Source: an uncultured Lentibacter sp.
Lineage (GTDB): Bacteria > Pseudomonadota > Alphaproteobacteria > Rhodobacterales > Rhodobacteraceae
DNA: 64,000 bases
NCBI GenBank assembly: GCA_947497495.1
Contig: CANMGT010000004.1
Location: 62,001-126,000 of the forward strand
Direction: 5' to 3'
Under the pieces are notes generated by a model, which worked only from the letters and a program-made list of their open reading frames with translations, was not told the DNA's origin and searched no databases. Position 1 is the first letter of the stretch. Every line of letters begins with the position of its first letter. The position numbers and the translations under genes were made by a program. Shown one piece after another: positions 20,646 through 28,921 of this stretch.

Positions 20646-21767
20646 TCAACGGTTGTAAGATGCCATAATTCTTTTCAATCGGGCGTAGTCCAATGCTTTC
20701 CAAGTCTTGCCAGCAGGTTTGACCATCGCGGTTGTTTCCGCCGCAATCAAAGCGTTCAGGATCGCTTCTTCAACAGCGTCCACTGCAGATTCGTAGACGG
20801 CTTCGATGTAATGATCGCCCAAGGATTGCATCGTGTTGAACAGCGGATGCTCGTCGGCCATCATTCTTGGTAGGCCAATGTCGTTGCCCGTTGAAAAGGC
20901 CAGTATGATGTCGCCAGAGTAGTGCCCGCCCGCAGAGCCTGTCCGCCCGATGCCTAATGCACCACGTTTTGCCAAGCGTTTGAGCTGATTGGGCAAAAGC
21001 GGAATATCGGTGCCAATTGTCACGATGATCGAGCCTTGTTCCTGTGCTCCCATCTCGGACAGCGGCGCGTCTTCGGGCCATTCCTTTCCCACGGGAACGC
21101 CCCGCACCATTAGGCTGTGGCGGCTGCCGAAATTCGATTGGACAAGCGCCGCGACGGTAAAGCTGTCGCCACCCAGATCTACCCTGCGCGATGAAGTGCC
21201 GGTCCCGCCCTTGAATTCATATGTCATCATGCCGGTGCCCCCGCCGACATTGCCTTCGGCCACCGGACCGGACGTGGCGCTGTTCAGGGCGGCGAGCGCA
21301 TGAGCCTCGGTGATGTGACGTCCGCATATGTCATTGGCCGGACCGTCATAGGTTTCGGCCACGACCGGCATGGCCCAGCCGTGATCGTCTTTGAAATGGC
21401 TCTCATATGTGTCGATCATCCATCCGGTCGCCGCATGATGCACCATGCCGACCGAGTGTGTGTTGGTGATGCAGATGGGCCCAAGGAAATAGCCGGCCTC
21501 GTTGATCCAATGTGTGCCCGTCATCTCGCCATTGCCGTTGAGATTGAAGTGCCCGGCCCAGACGGGACCCGGGTCGCGGCGTTTCCCACGCGGTAGGATG
21601 GCGGTGACACCGGTGCGAATGGGGCCTTTGCCCACCTCAAGCGGCCCGCCTCCTTCGATCAACGTGGTAAAGCCAACTTCGACACCGGGAATGTCCGTTA
21701 TTGCGTTCAGCGGGCCGGGCGTTCCGTCAAACGGAATGCCGATGTCACGCGCGCGCGGTTTGGTCAT
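20646..21767 (-). CDS. P1 family peptidase (DmpA-like aminopeptidase)
   Basis: This 373-residue Ntn-fold hydrolase of the DmpA/BapA family is made as a precursor and cleaves itself before a serine that then becomes the N-terminal nucleophile. The site is Gly245-Ser246 in QEQGSIIVTIGTDIPLLPNQ, very similar to DmpA around Ser250. Other family blocks are NAITDIPGVEVGFTT, GPICITNTHSVG and GGTGMMTYEFKGGTGTSSR. Members release N-terminal residues from D-amino-acid or beta-amino-acid peptides and amides. It is the most downstream minus-strand gene of the island, 237 bases after the ArgE-like gene, so it may have its own promoter. Confidence 0.9.
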   Translation of the reverse strand: MTKPRARDIGIPFDGTPGPLNAITDIPGVEVGFTTLIEGGGPLEVGKGPIRTGVTAILPRGKRRDPGPVWAGHFNLNGNGEMTGTHWINEAGYFLGPICITNTHSVGMVHHAATGWMIDTYESHFKDDHGWAMPVVAETYDGPANDICGRHITEAHALAALNSATSGPVAEGNVGGGTGMMTYEFKGGTGTSSRRVDLGGDSFTVAALVQSNFGSRHSLMVRGVPVGKEWPEDAPLSEMGAQEQGSIIVTIGTDIPLLPNQLKRLAKRGALGIGRTGSAGGHYSGDIILAFSTGNDIGLPRMMADEHPLFNTMQSLGDHYIEAVYESAVDAVEEAILNALIAAETTAMVKPAGKTWKALDYARLKRIMASYNR

Positions 21768-22004
21768 GTCTTACTCCATTCGTTTTATGTGCAGGAATAG
21801 CTCGATAGCCGCGATGATCACGTAGCTTGAGCGCCCTAGGTGTTGCGTCCTTTTTTACAGCTGGTTTCGTGACCGGCCTCATATCTCAACAATTCAGTCT
21901 GGTCGTCTTTTGCGCACCAGTTCATTTTGGACAACTACCGAGAAACGTCACCAAGCCCAAGGTCTCTGAACGTAGCTGAGCGAGATGTTTCGATATTTCA
22001 TTCT

Positions 22005-23159
22005 TCAATCGCCTGACCTCAAAGCACACAAAATCCGATCCATCATCGCGTCACACGCGCTCAGTTCGGTTTTATCCAAACCCTCATCTGGTTTGTGTCC
22101 ATCCGAGGCCATATCGCCGGGCCCGATGACTACGGAGTTCAAGCCAAGTTCCGCAAAGAATCCGGCCTCTGTCCCGAAGGGCACACTTGTTGTTCCCATA
22201 TTCCCAGCCAGTTTGTCTGCTCTTGCCACAGCTACGTCAGCCGGGTCGGTGTTCAAGCCGGGGTAGGCATTGATCGCTTCAACCTTGATGGGCGGCACCG
22301 AGGGAAATTCCGCGGACACCTGCTGCGCAACCGCTTCGATTTTGCGTTGGATGTCGTGCGCTGGTGTTTCGGCAAGATGGCGAAACTCCAAATCCAACTG
22401 CGCGCTGTCAGGCACGATGTTGAGTGCCCGTCCACCGACAATCCTTCCGATATGCACCGTCGAATATGGAATGCTGTAGCTGTCATCACGGTGGCCTTCC
22501 GCGATTTGATCCTGCAGTTCTTGGATGTGATGCACAAAACTGGATGCGACGTGGATCGCATTCACAAACTGCGGCGCAAGCGCGCTGTGTCCGGCTGCGC
22601 CATGGCACGTCACTTTTAGGGCCGTCTTGCCTTTGTGGCCGGTTGCGACTTTCATCATGGTCGGCTCTCCAACGACAACGAGACCGGGCTTCCCGATGAG
22701 GTCTTTCATCTCGGGCATCATCTGGCGGATGCCGATACATCCGATTTCTTCATCATAGGAAATCGAGAGGCTCAGCGGAGCATTAAGCCTGGCTGTCGCC
22801 ACCCGTTCGGCCAAGGCCAAGGCAGAGGCGAGAAAGCCTTTCATATCAGTCGTGCCGCGCCCAAAGACGCGGTCGCCTTTGCCGGTCAGCTTGAACGCGG
22901 GACGTGTCCAGGTTTGGCCATCCACGGGCACGACATCCGTATGGGCGGACAAGCAAACGCCGCCATCCACTTTGGGGCCGATACGCGCAAACAACCCTGC
23001 CTTGGTGCGATCCGGCGACCAAATGCGCGTGACGTCAAAATTGGCCCTTTGCAGCAGGTCCTGCACCCAGTCGATCAGATCAAGGTTGCTGTCACGGCTG
23101 ACGGTCGGAAAGGCGATGAGCCTGTCCAAAATCTCCAGCGTTCTGGTGAGGTCCGTCAT
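22005..23159 (-). CDS. M20 family deacetylase (ArgE/acetylornithine deacetylase-like)
   Basis: This 384-residue dinuclear zinc hydrolase of the ArgE/DapE family has CLSAHTDVVPVDG (His and Asp metal ligands), GRGTTDMKGFLA (bridging Asp) and ISYDEEIGCIGIR (catalytic Glu pair). The closest motif match is the ArgE branch. The context (amine uptake, acetylpolyamine amidohydrolase-like, TMADH-like genes) suggests removal of an N-acetyl or N-acyl group from a catabolic intermediate rather than arginine synthesis. That is inference. It starts 18 bases after the TMADH-family gene ends and is probably in its operon. Confidence 0.88.
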   Translation of the reverse strand: MTDLTRTLEILDRLIAFPTVSRDSNLDLIDWVQDLLQRANFDVTRIWSPDRTKAGLFARIGPKVDGGVCLSAHTDVVPVDGQTWTRPAFKLTGKGDRVFGRGTTDMKGFLASALALAERVATARLNAPLSLSISYDEEIGCIGIRQMMPEMKDLIGKPGLVVVGEPTMMKVATGHKGKTALKVTCHGAAGHSALAPQFVNAIHVASSFVHHIQELQDQIAEGHRDDSYSIPYSTVHIGRIVGGRALNIVPDSAQLDLEFRHLAETPAHDIQRKIEAVAQQVSAEFPSVPPIKVEAINAYPGLNTDPADVAVARADKLAGNMGTTSVPFGTEAGFFAELGLNSVVIGPGDMASDGHKPDEGLDKTELSACDAMMDRILCALRSGD

Positions 23160-23177
23160 GTGGGGGGCTGCCTTTGC

Positions 23178-25247
23178 TTAGTCCTGAGCAAGCTGTGTGA
23201 TCTCGCGGCGGAATGGAAGGGCATCGCCGATGCTCCCCCCGTCCAATTCACGAGCATAGCGGTGGCCTGCGTAGGTCGCCCATGCAATCGGCCCCGGTGC
23301 GTTTGCATCACCGATCAGTTTGACCGACTTGATTCCCGCGTCGGCCCACTCTGCCTCACGAGCTTTAAGATCATTGTAAACTGTGTTGTTTTCTACTCGC
23401 GATGATACCAGCAAAACACCGGTGCATTCCAGTGGGCGTCTCACATCCGTGAACATGCAATTAGTTTCAACGTGGTCTTTGCCGATGGCTGTGATCCCGC
23501 GGTTGAGTTCGATAGTCACACCCATTGTGGCCAATCGGCGGTGGATTTCATGCTGTTCCAGCGTGTTCAGGGTCCATTCGCTGACGTAGGCTGCGGGCGT
23601 CACAAGCGTGACCTTGCAGCCCTTCTGGATCAGCAATTCGGCCATGACCCCGCCCATATAATAATGATCATCGTCATAAACCACGACGTGACCAGTCGGG
23701 GTGGCTCCATCCATCAGATCATCGGGTGTGAACAGCGGCATGGCTGCGTCAGTTGCAAAAGGCACCACGTGCTGGCGGGACACACCGTCACGCCGCCACT
23801 TTGACCCAGTCGCAATGCAGACGTTCTCGAATCCGAACTCAAGGATGCTTTCTGCGTCGAGTTCGCTATCAAAATAGCGCTCAACATTGGCCTTCTGGCT
23901 CAACTGGTATTCTCGGTAATCGGCAACGCGGCCCCATGCGCTTAGCCCAGGCAAGTGACGTTCGCGCACCACGCGCCCGCCCAGAACTGTGCCCGCCTCG
24001 GCCAAGGCCACGTCATAGCCGCGCTCGGCCACAGCGCGCGCAGCCTCCAGCCCCGCAGGTCCGGCGCCGACAACCAAAACATTCGAACTCTCTCCCTTTG
24101 TGTTCATCCGTTCGGGATGCCAGCCTTTGCGCCATTCCTCCATGAACGTCGGGTTCTGTGTGCAGCGGCTGATCGACATGGTCATGTCACCAGTGACACA
24201 GATGTTGCAGCCGATACATTCGCGAATGTCTTCGATCCGCCCCTCTTCGATCTTTTTTGGCAAGAACGGATCGGCAATCGACGGACGCGCGCAGCCGATG
24301 AAATCCAGAGTGCCTGCCTTGATCATCTTCGCCATCACATCAGGGCTGGTGAACCGACCTACGCCAACGATGGGTTTGTCCGTCAGCTCATGGATGCCTT
24401 TGACCAGCTCGTGCTGTGCGGCTTCTTCTTTGAAACGCGAGGGTCCCGAGCAATCCTCCCACGTGCCTTGGGCCAGATCCCACAGGTCGGGCAGGTTGCG
24501 GTTCATCTCGACAAACTCGCGGACTTCGGCGTTAGAAAAGCCCAGATCGCCGATGGTTTCATCCAGCGATACGCGTAGGGTGATGCCCATGGTATCACCA
24601 ACCGCGTCGCGCATGTCGGCAATCACTTCGTTCACAAACCGCGCGCGGTTCTCCAGACTGCCGCCGTATTCGTCAGACCGGTGGTTCGTGGCGCGGCTCA
24701 GGAAATGTTGAAAAATCCCAAACCCATGCGCACCATAAAGACAGATCAGATCAAAGCCCGCTTCCTTGGAGCGTTTGGCCGCGTTCACGAACCAACGGCG
24801 CAAATCCTTGATGTCTGACTTATCAAGCGCGCGCGCCTGAACCGGGTCATTGGTGAACGTGCGAATAGGCTGCGCGGAGACTGCCATTGGCACTTCTTTT
24901 GAGTAAAGATTCGGCCCGTTTACACCGGAATAAGCGAGCTGAATGCCTGCCAGCGCCCCGTGTTCCTTCATCTTGTCCGACATTTTGTGGAGCATGGGGA
25001 TATCTTTGTCTTCCCATAGGCGCAACTCGATGAAGGGGGTGATCTCAGACGTATGGTGCATCTCGCATTGCTCGGTGAAAATGACGCCCCAACCGCCTTC
25101 GGCCTTGGACCCGCGCATCTCGGCCGCTGCCGACGGGTCGCGATACCCGCCGCCGTTGCAATGCGGCACCTGGTAGAACCGGTTCTTGGCTGTCACAGGA
25201 CCAATCTGCATCGGCTCAAAAAGGATGTCGTAGCGGGGGTCGCGCAC
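23178..25247 (-). CDS. Dimethylamine/trimethylamine dehydrogenase-family flavoprotein
   Basis: This 689-residue Fe-S flavoprotein aligns by eye along its full length with trimethylamine dehydrogenase. The N-terminal TIM barrel carries Cys30 in YQVPHCNGGG (covalent 6-S-cysteinyl-FMN in TMADH). The [4Fe-4S] cysteines are 344, 347, 350 and 362 (CIGCNIC then RCTQN). A Y171/H174 pair in YGAHGF matches the active-site Tyr/His. The C-terminal half is a nucleotide-binding domain (VLVVGAGPAGLEAA). Position 60 is Gln, as in dimethylamine dehydrogenase, not the Tyr of TMADH; positions 74 (Glu) and 105 (Ala) differ from both, so the substrate is probably another N-methyl or secondary amine. It lies 99 bases after LysR. 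Confidence 0.87.
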   Translation of the reverse strand: MRDPRYDILFEPMQIGPVTAKNRFYQVPHCNGGGYRDPSAAAEMRGSKAEGGWGVIFTEQCEMHHTSEITPFIELRLWEDKDIPMLHKMSDKMKEHGALAGIQLAYSGVNGPNLYSKEVPMAVSAQPIRTFTNDPVQARALDKSDIKDLRRWFVNAAKRSKEAGFDLICLYGAHGFGIFQHFLSRATNHRSDEYGGSLENRARFVNEVIADMRDAVGDTMGITLRVSLDETIGDLGFSNAEVREFVEMNRNLPDLWDLAQGTWEDCSGPSRFKEEAAQHELVKGIHELTDKPIVGVGRFTSPDVMAKMIKAGTLDFIGCARPSIADPFLPKKIEEGRIEDIRECIGCNICVTGDMTMSISRCTQNPTFMEEWRKGWHPERMNTKGESSNVLVVGAGPAGLEAARAVAERGYDVALAEAGTVLGGRVVRERHLPGLSAWGRVADYREYQLSQKANVERYFDSELDAESILEFGFENVCIATGSKWRRDGVSRQHVVPFATDAAMPLFTPDDLMDGATPTGHVVVYDDDHYYMGGVMAELLIQKGCKVTLVTPAAYVSEWTLNTLEQHEIHRRLATMGVTIELNRGITAIGKDHVETNCMFTDVRRPLECTGVLLVSSRVENNTVYNDLKAREAEWADAGIKSVKLIGDANAPGPIAWATYAGHRYARELDGGSIGDALPFRREITQLAQD

Positions 25248-25302
25248 GGGGATTACTCCTGCAGGAAAAAAGGCTTCTATGCAGTGGTGACAGAAATATG
25301 GG

Positions 25303-25349
25303 TTAGGCTAAAGTCACGGTTATGAAAGCATGGCTTAGGCTGGGGTTAA
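25303..25349. promoter_or_regulatory. Putative LysR operator upstream of the TMADH-family gene
   Basis: Two TTAGGCT direct repeats start at 25303 and 25335. The second is part of TTAGGCTGGGGTTAA (25335-25349), a TTAG-N7-TTAA site. It closely resembles the pair at 30279-30324 in the other arm of the island and overlaps the LysR stop codon. Confidence 0.45.
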
Positions 25350-26284
25350 CTGCCGTCTGAAACAGGCAGGCCAGGGTAGCCCCAGTTGGATATTGTTTGT
25401 GACGCATGATCGATAAAGGCGTTCACCGACAAGATACTGCGCGCACCAATTGGCACGATAAACCCCAAACGCATGGGGCGCAGCGTGCCCTCAAGCGGAA
25501 TAAAGCTCAGCGCGCGACCATCTGGTGACAGATCAGAATGAGGACGGATGTTGGCCACTGAAAACCCAAACCCGTTCGCCACCAGCGATCGCATCACCGC
25601 CATATCGCGGGTTCGTTCGACAATGTTCGGCGTGACGCCAGCGCGCTCAAATGCACTTAGGAAATAGGTGCGGCTGATCGGCAGATCGAGCAACACCATC
25701 GGGTAATCCACCAATGTTTCCACCGAAACCGACGTGTGTTGCGCCAACGGGTGACTGGCTGCCACTACGGCATAAAGAGGTAAGGACCGCAACGGTATGA
25801 ATTCTAAATCGGGTGGCACCTCAAGATCGTAACTTAAGGCCACGTCAATTTCGGCCCGCCGCAGCTTTTCGATAAGGGCCTGTTGATCACATTCGATCTG
25901 CGACACCTGCACGTCTACATGATCTTGCTGAAATTCACGGCGGACGGCGGGCAACACCACTTGCGCAAAGGTCAGAAGGCATCCGATGCTGAGGGGGCCT
26001 TGCACGTTGCCGGATATAGAACCTGCAAGACGATTAAGGCTATCCGCCTCGGCCAAAACCTTGTTTGCTTGCACAATAAACTGTCGCCCCGCCTGCGTCA
26101 GGCTCAGTCCATGGGCGTGTTTGCGCACGAACAGCGGCAGCCCAAATTCTTCTTCCAGCTGGGAAATAGCGGCCGAAATCGATGGGGACGACACATTTAC
26201 CTGCGCACTGGCCTGCGCAATTGATCCGAGTTCGCCAACGGTGACGAAGTATTCCAATTGCCGAAGAGTGAACCGCAAAGCCAT
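25346..26284 (-). CDS. LysR family transcriptional regulator
   Basis: This 312-residue regulator has an N-terminal winged HTH (TLRQLEYFVTVGELGSIAQASAQVNVSSPSISAAISQLEEEFGLPLFVR) and a C-terminal co-inducer domain of two alpha/beta lobes. It sits inside the minus-strand catabolic gene set, 14 bases after the aldehyde dehydrogenase and upstream of the TMADH-family gene, instead of divergent from its target as LysR genes often are. T-N11-A-type inverted repeats TTAG-N7-CTAA in the promoter region between the two divergent operons and a related site upstream of the TMADH-family gene are its likely targets (inference). Confidence 0.9.
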   Translation of the reverse strand: MALRFTLRQLEYFVTVGELGSIAQASAQVNVSSPSISAAISQLEEEFGLPLFVRKHAHGLSLTQAGRQFIVQANKVLAEADSLNRLAGSISGNVQGPLSIGCLLTFAQVVLPAVRREFQQDHVDVQVSQIECDQQALIEKLRRAEIDVALSYDLEVPPDLEFIPLRSLPLYAVVAASHPLAQHTSVSVETLVDYPMVLLDLPISRTYFLSAFERAGVTPNIVERTRDMAVMRSLVANGFGFSVANIRPHSDLSPDGRALSFIPLEGTLRPMRLGFIVPIGARSILSVNAFIDHASQTISNWGYPGLPVSDGS

Positions 26285-26298
26285 TGTGCGATTATGTG

Positions 26299-27795
26299 TT
26301 AAGTCGCATACTTAATCCACGTCGTTTTTAGGGCCGTGTATTTCTCAAAACTGTGCAGCGACAGATCACGCCCAAAACCCGACTGTTTCATGCCCCCGAA
26401 CGGTGTCATCGCGCTGAGCGCATCCACAGTGTTGACCGACACAGTTCCCGCCATAAGCCGCTCAGAGACGCGCAACGCGCGGCTGAGATTGTCTGTCCAG
26501 ACCGACGCTGCAAGGCCGTAGATGCTGTCATTGGCCATGCGAATGGCGTCCTCTTCTGTGTCAAACGGAATGACCGACAGCACAGGGCCAAAAATCTCGT
26601 CGCGGGCAAGCGGATCATCATGGCGGACGTCATTGAAAATGGTCGGCTGCACGAAGCATCCCTTGCCTTCGATCCGAACCTGCTCACCACCTGCGACAAG
26701 GTCGGCTGTCTGTTTGCCGGCCTCCACAAACTTCATCACGCCTTCGGTCTGTTTGCGATCAACGATCGCGCCCATCTTGGACGCAGGATCAAGCGGATTG
26801 CCTGGCTGCATGCCTTGCGCACGCGCGACCAGCTTTTCGACGAACTCCGCTTGAATCGAGCGTTCCACATAGAGCCGCGAGTTGGCGGAGCACACTTCAC
26901 CCTGATTGAAGAAGATACCAAAGGCCGCCATGTCGGCTGCCGCATCCAGATTCTCGCAATCTGCAAACACAAGGTTGGGGCTTTTGCCGCCTGTCTCTGG
27001 CCAGACTTGCTTCAGGTTGGATTGGCCTGAATATTCCATAAACTTCTTGCCAATCGCGGTGGAGCCTGTGAAGGCCAGACAATCCACATCCATGTGCAGC
27101 CCTAGGGCCTGCCCCGCCGGGTGCCCAAATCCGGGCACGACGTTGAACACACCGTCCGGCACGCCCGCCTCGACGGCCAGCTCGGCCAAGCGAAGCGCGG
27201 ACAACGGCGATTGCTCTGCGGGTTTCAGCACCACAGAGTTACCTGCTGCCAACGCAGCAGCGGCTTTCCATGTGGCCATATCTAGTGGGAAATTCCATGG
27301 TGTTACGGCCCCGACCACACCCAAGGGCACGCGGGACACGAGTGCCAGATCACCGGGAGCGGTTGGCGCGACTTCGTCATAGATCTTATCGATGGCTTCG
27401 GCGTACCACTGGAAGAAATGCGCCGATCCAGGTGCGTCGATTGTCGCCGCATCCTTCACGAGCTTGCCCATGTCTAGGCTGTCGAGCAGGGCAAATTCTT
27501 CGAGGTTTGAGCGGATCAGATCGGCAAGTTTCAACAGCACGGCTTTGCGGTGCGCAGGATCGGCCCGTGACCAAACGCCCGCCTCGAACGCCGCACGCCC
27601 TGTAGCGACCGCACGGTTCACGTCCTCAAGATCGCAAGCAGCCACATCGGCCAGCACGGCATCGGTCGCAGGGTTGATGGACTGGAACGTCTCTCCGGAC
27701 GCGGCATCGACGAACTTGCCGCCAATGAAGGCCTGATGGCGCAATGTCAGGCCGTCGGCGCGTTTAATCCAGTCTGCTTTGGTGTAGTCCAGCAT
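26299..27795 (-). CDS. Aldehyde dehydrogenase (PuuC-like)
   Basis: This 498-residue NAD(P)+-dependent aldehyde dehydrogenase has the catalytic Glu in ETGGKSPN and catalytic Cys in NQGEVCSANSR, plus the cofactor segments TPWNFPLD and FTGSTAIGK. The overall pattern is closest to gamma-glutamyl-aminobutyraldehyde dehydrogenase PuuC and relatives that oxidise aminoaldehydes from polyamine breakdown. That fits the PotABCD transporter and acetylpolyamine amidohydrolase-like gene nearby. It lies between the DUF1028 gene (15-base gap) and the LysR gene (14-base gap) in one transcription unit. Confidence 0.9.
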   Translation of the reverse strand: MLDYTKADWIKRADGLTLRHQAFIGGKFVDAASGETFQSINPATDAVLADVAACDLEDVNRAVATGRAAFEAGVWSRADPAHRKAVLLKLADLIRSNLEEFALLDSLDMGKLVKDAATIDAPGSAHFFQWYAEAIDKIYDEVAPTAPGDLALVSRVPLGVVGAVTPWNFPLDMATWKAAAALAAGNSVVLKPAEQSPLSALRLAELAVEAGVPDGVFNVVPGFGHPAGQALGLHMDVDCLAFTGSTAIGKKFMEYSGQSNLKQVWPETGGKSPNLVFADCENLDAAADMAAFGIFFNQGEVCSANSRLYVERSIQAEFVEKLVARAQGMQPGNPLDPASKMGAIVDRKQTEGVMKFVEAGKQTADLVAGGEQVRIEGKGCFVQPTIFNDVRHDDPLARDEIFGPVLSVIPFDTEEDAIRMANDSIYGLAASVWTDNLSRALRVSERLMAGTVSVNTVDALSAMTPFGGMKQSGFGRDLSLHSFEKYTALKTTWIKYAT

Positions 27796-27810
27796 CTTGA
27801 TAACCTTCTG

Positions 27811-28485
27811 CTATTCGTCTCCGGGTACGCCGTATGACGGCGCTTCGCGTGGATCAATCGCACGCTGCACATAGGCGTCCATTTGCGGTTTGTAGATGTC
27901 CCAGGCCGCCGCGATGTTTTCGATCGGGCACTCCTCGGTCCAGTCACAGCGCAAATCCGCCACGGGCCACGCAACATTATCGACCATGAGCATCCCCGCG
28001 GAATGGACGGGCCCGGCTTCACCACCTGCGGCCAGACCCCCGCGCATCGCGGCAATCAACCGATCGCCAAGATGGCCGGAACTGGACAGGAACGCGTCAA
28101 CAATGGCCTGAGGCACACCGTCGTTGGCCAGCATATTGCCGCCTGAGGCCACGTCCGGCCCTTGCGCCTGCGTCCAGATTCCAAGCGAATTTGGCCCTGA
28201 GTGGATCGCCGTCGCACCTGTCTTGTCCACCGCCAGAACTTGACGGTACTCGATAAACTTTCCCTTAGCGCGGACGCCTTCGATTGCCTCTGCCGCGCTC
28301 ATGCCGCCTTGCATGAGGTCGAGCGCTAAAGGCCCTAATGTCGGATCAGTAACGTTTTGCGAGGCCACGGCGCCCACACCTGCGCGTGCGTAGGTGCAGC
28401 GTGCCGCAACTGCGGGGGAGGACGACGAGATTGCCAATCCGAACATGCCTGTCTCGGCGCAGCGGGCGACCAGTGAAAACGTCAT
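27811..28485 (-). CDS. DUF1028 family protein (Ntn-hydrolase-like)
   Basis: This 224-residue protein matches DUF1028, whose members have an Ntn-hydrolase fold. It starts MTFSLVARCAETGMFGLAISS, so removal of Met would expose Thr2 as a possible nucleophile. The block ASQNVTDPTLGPLALDLMQGG and the asparagine-rich ASGGNMLAN region are typical. The start ATG overlaps the ridA stop by four bases (ATGA), which supports it over an upstream start. No reaction is established for the family; association with RidA and peptidase or amidase genes suggests amide or imine intermediates. Confidence 0.85.
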   Translation of the reverse strand: MTFSLVARCAETGMFGLAISSSSPAVAARCTYARAGVGAVASQNVTDPTLGPLALDLMQGGMSAAEAIEGVRAKGKFIEYRQVLAVDKTGATAIHSGPNSLGIWTQAQGPDVASGGNMLANDGVPQAIVDAFLSSSGHLGDRLIAAMRGGLAAGGEAGPVHSAGMLMVDNVAWPVADLRCDWTEECPIENIAAAWDIYKPQMDAYVQRAIDPREAPSYGVPGDE

Positions 28486-28898
28486 TCTGGAATCACCGCC
28501 GTGCCGTCGATTTCGACCAACCATTCCGGGCGCGCAAGCGCCTGCACGACCAAGCCCGTGGACACAGGATGCACGCCTTTGATGTATTCACCCATAGTTC
28601 GGTAGATGGCCTCGCGGTGGCGCACGTCCGTGATGTAGACGACGACCTTGACGAGGTGCTCCATCGATCCGCCAGCTTCTTCGATAAGCTGACGGATGTT
28701 TTGCATGACTTTATGAGTCTGTTCGACGGGATCATGGCTGTCGATATTCTTGGCGTCATCCAAATTTTGCGGACACTGCCCGCGCAGCCAGACTGTCTTG
28801 CCGCCCTGCGTAACAACGGCCTGACACAGGTCATTGTCGAGGTTTTGTTCTGGGTAGGTTTCGCTCGTATTGAATTTGCGAATGCGTGTGTGTGCCAT
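28482..28898 (-). CDS. RidA family protein (enamine/imine deaminase-like)
   Basis: This 138-residue YjgF/YER057c/UK114 family protein contains AVVTQGGKTVWLRGQCPQNL, VKVVVYITDVRHREAIYRTMGEYI and the C-terminal GLVVQALARPEWLVEIDGTAVIPE. RidA proteins hydrolyse reactive 2-aminoacrylate-type enamines and imines, and relatives act in catabolic routes such as RutC. The Arg that normally binds the substrate carboxylate appears replaced (ARPEWLVEID), so this is probably not a canonical housekeeping RidA. It shares a four-base overlap with DUF1028 and follows the monooxygenase by 23 bases. Confidence 0.87.
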   Translation of the reverse strand: MAHTRIRKFNTSETYPEQNLDNDLCQAVVTQGGKTVWLRGQCPQNLDDAKNIDSHDPVEQTHKVMQNIRQLIEEAGGSMEHLVKVVVYITDVRHREAIYRTMGEYIKGVHPVSTGLVVQALARPEWLVEIDGTAVIPE

Positions 28899-28921
28899 CG
28901 GGGTTCCGTTCGGTTTTTGGA

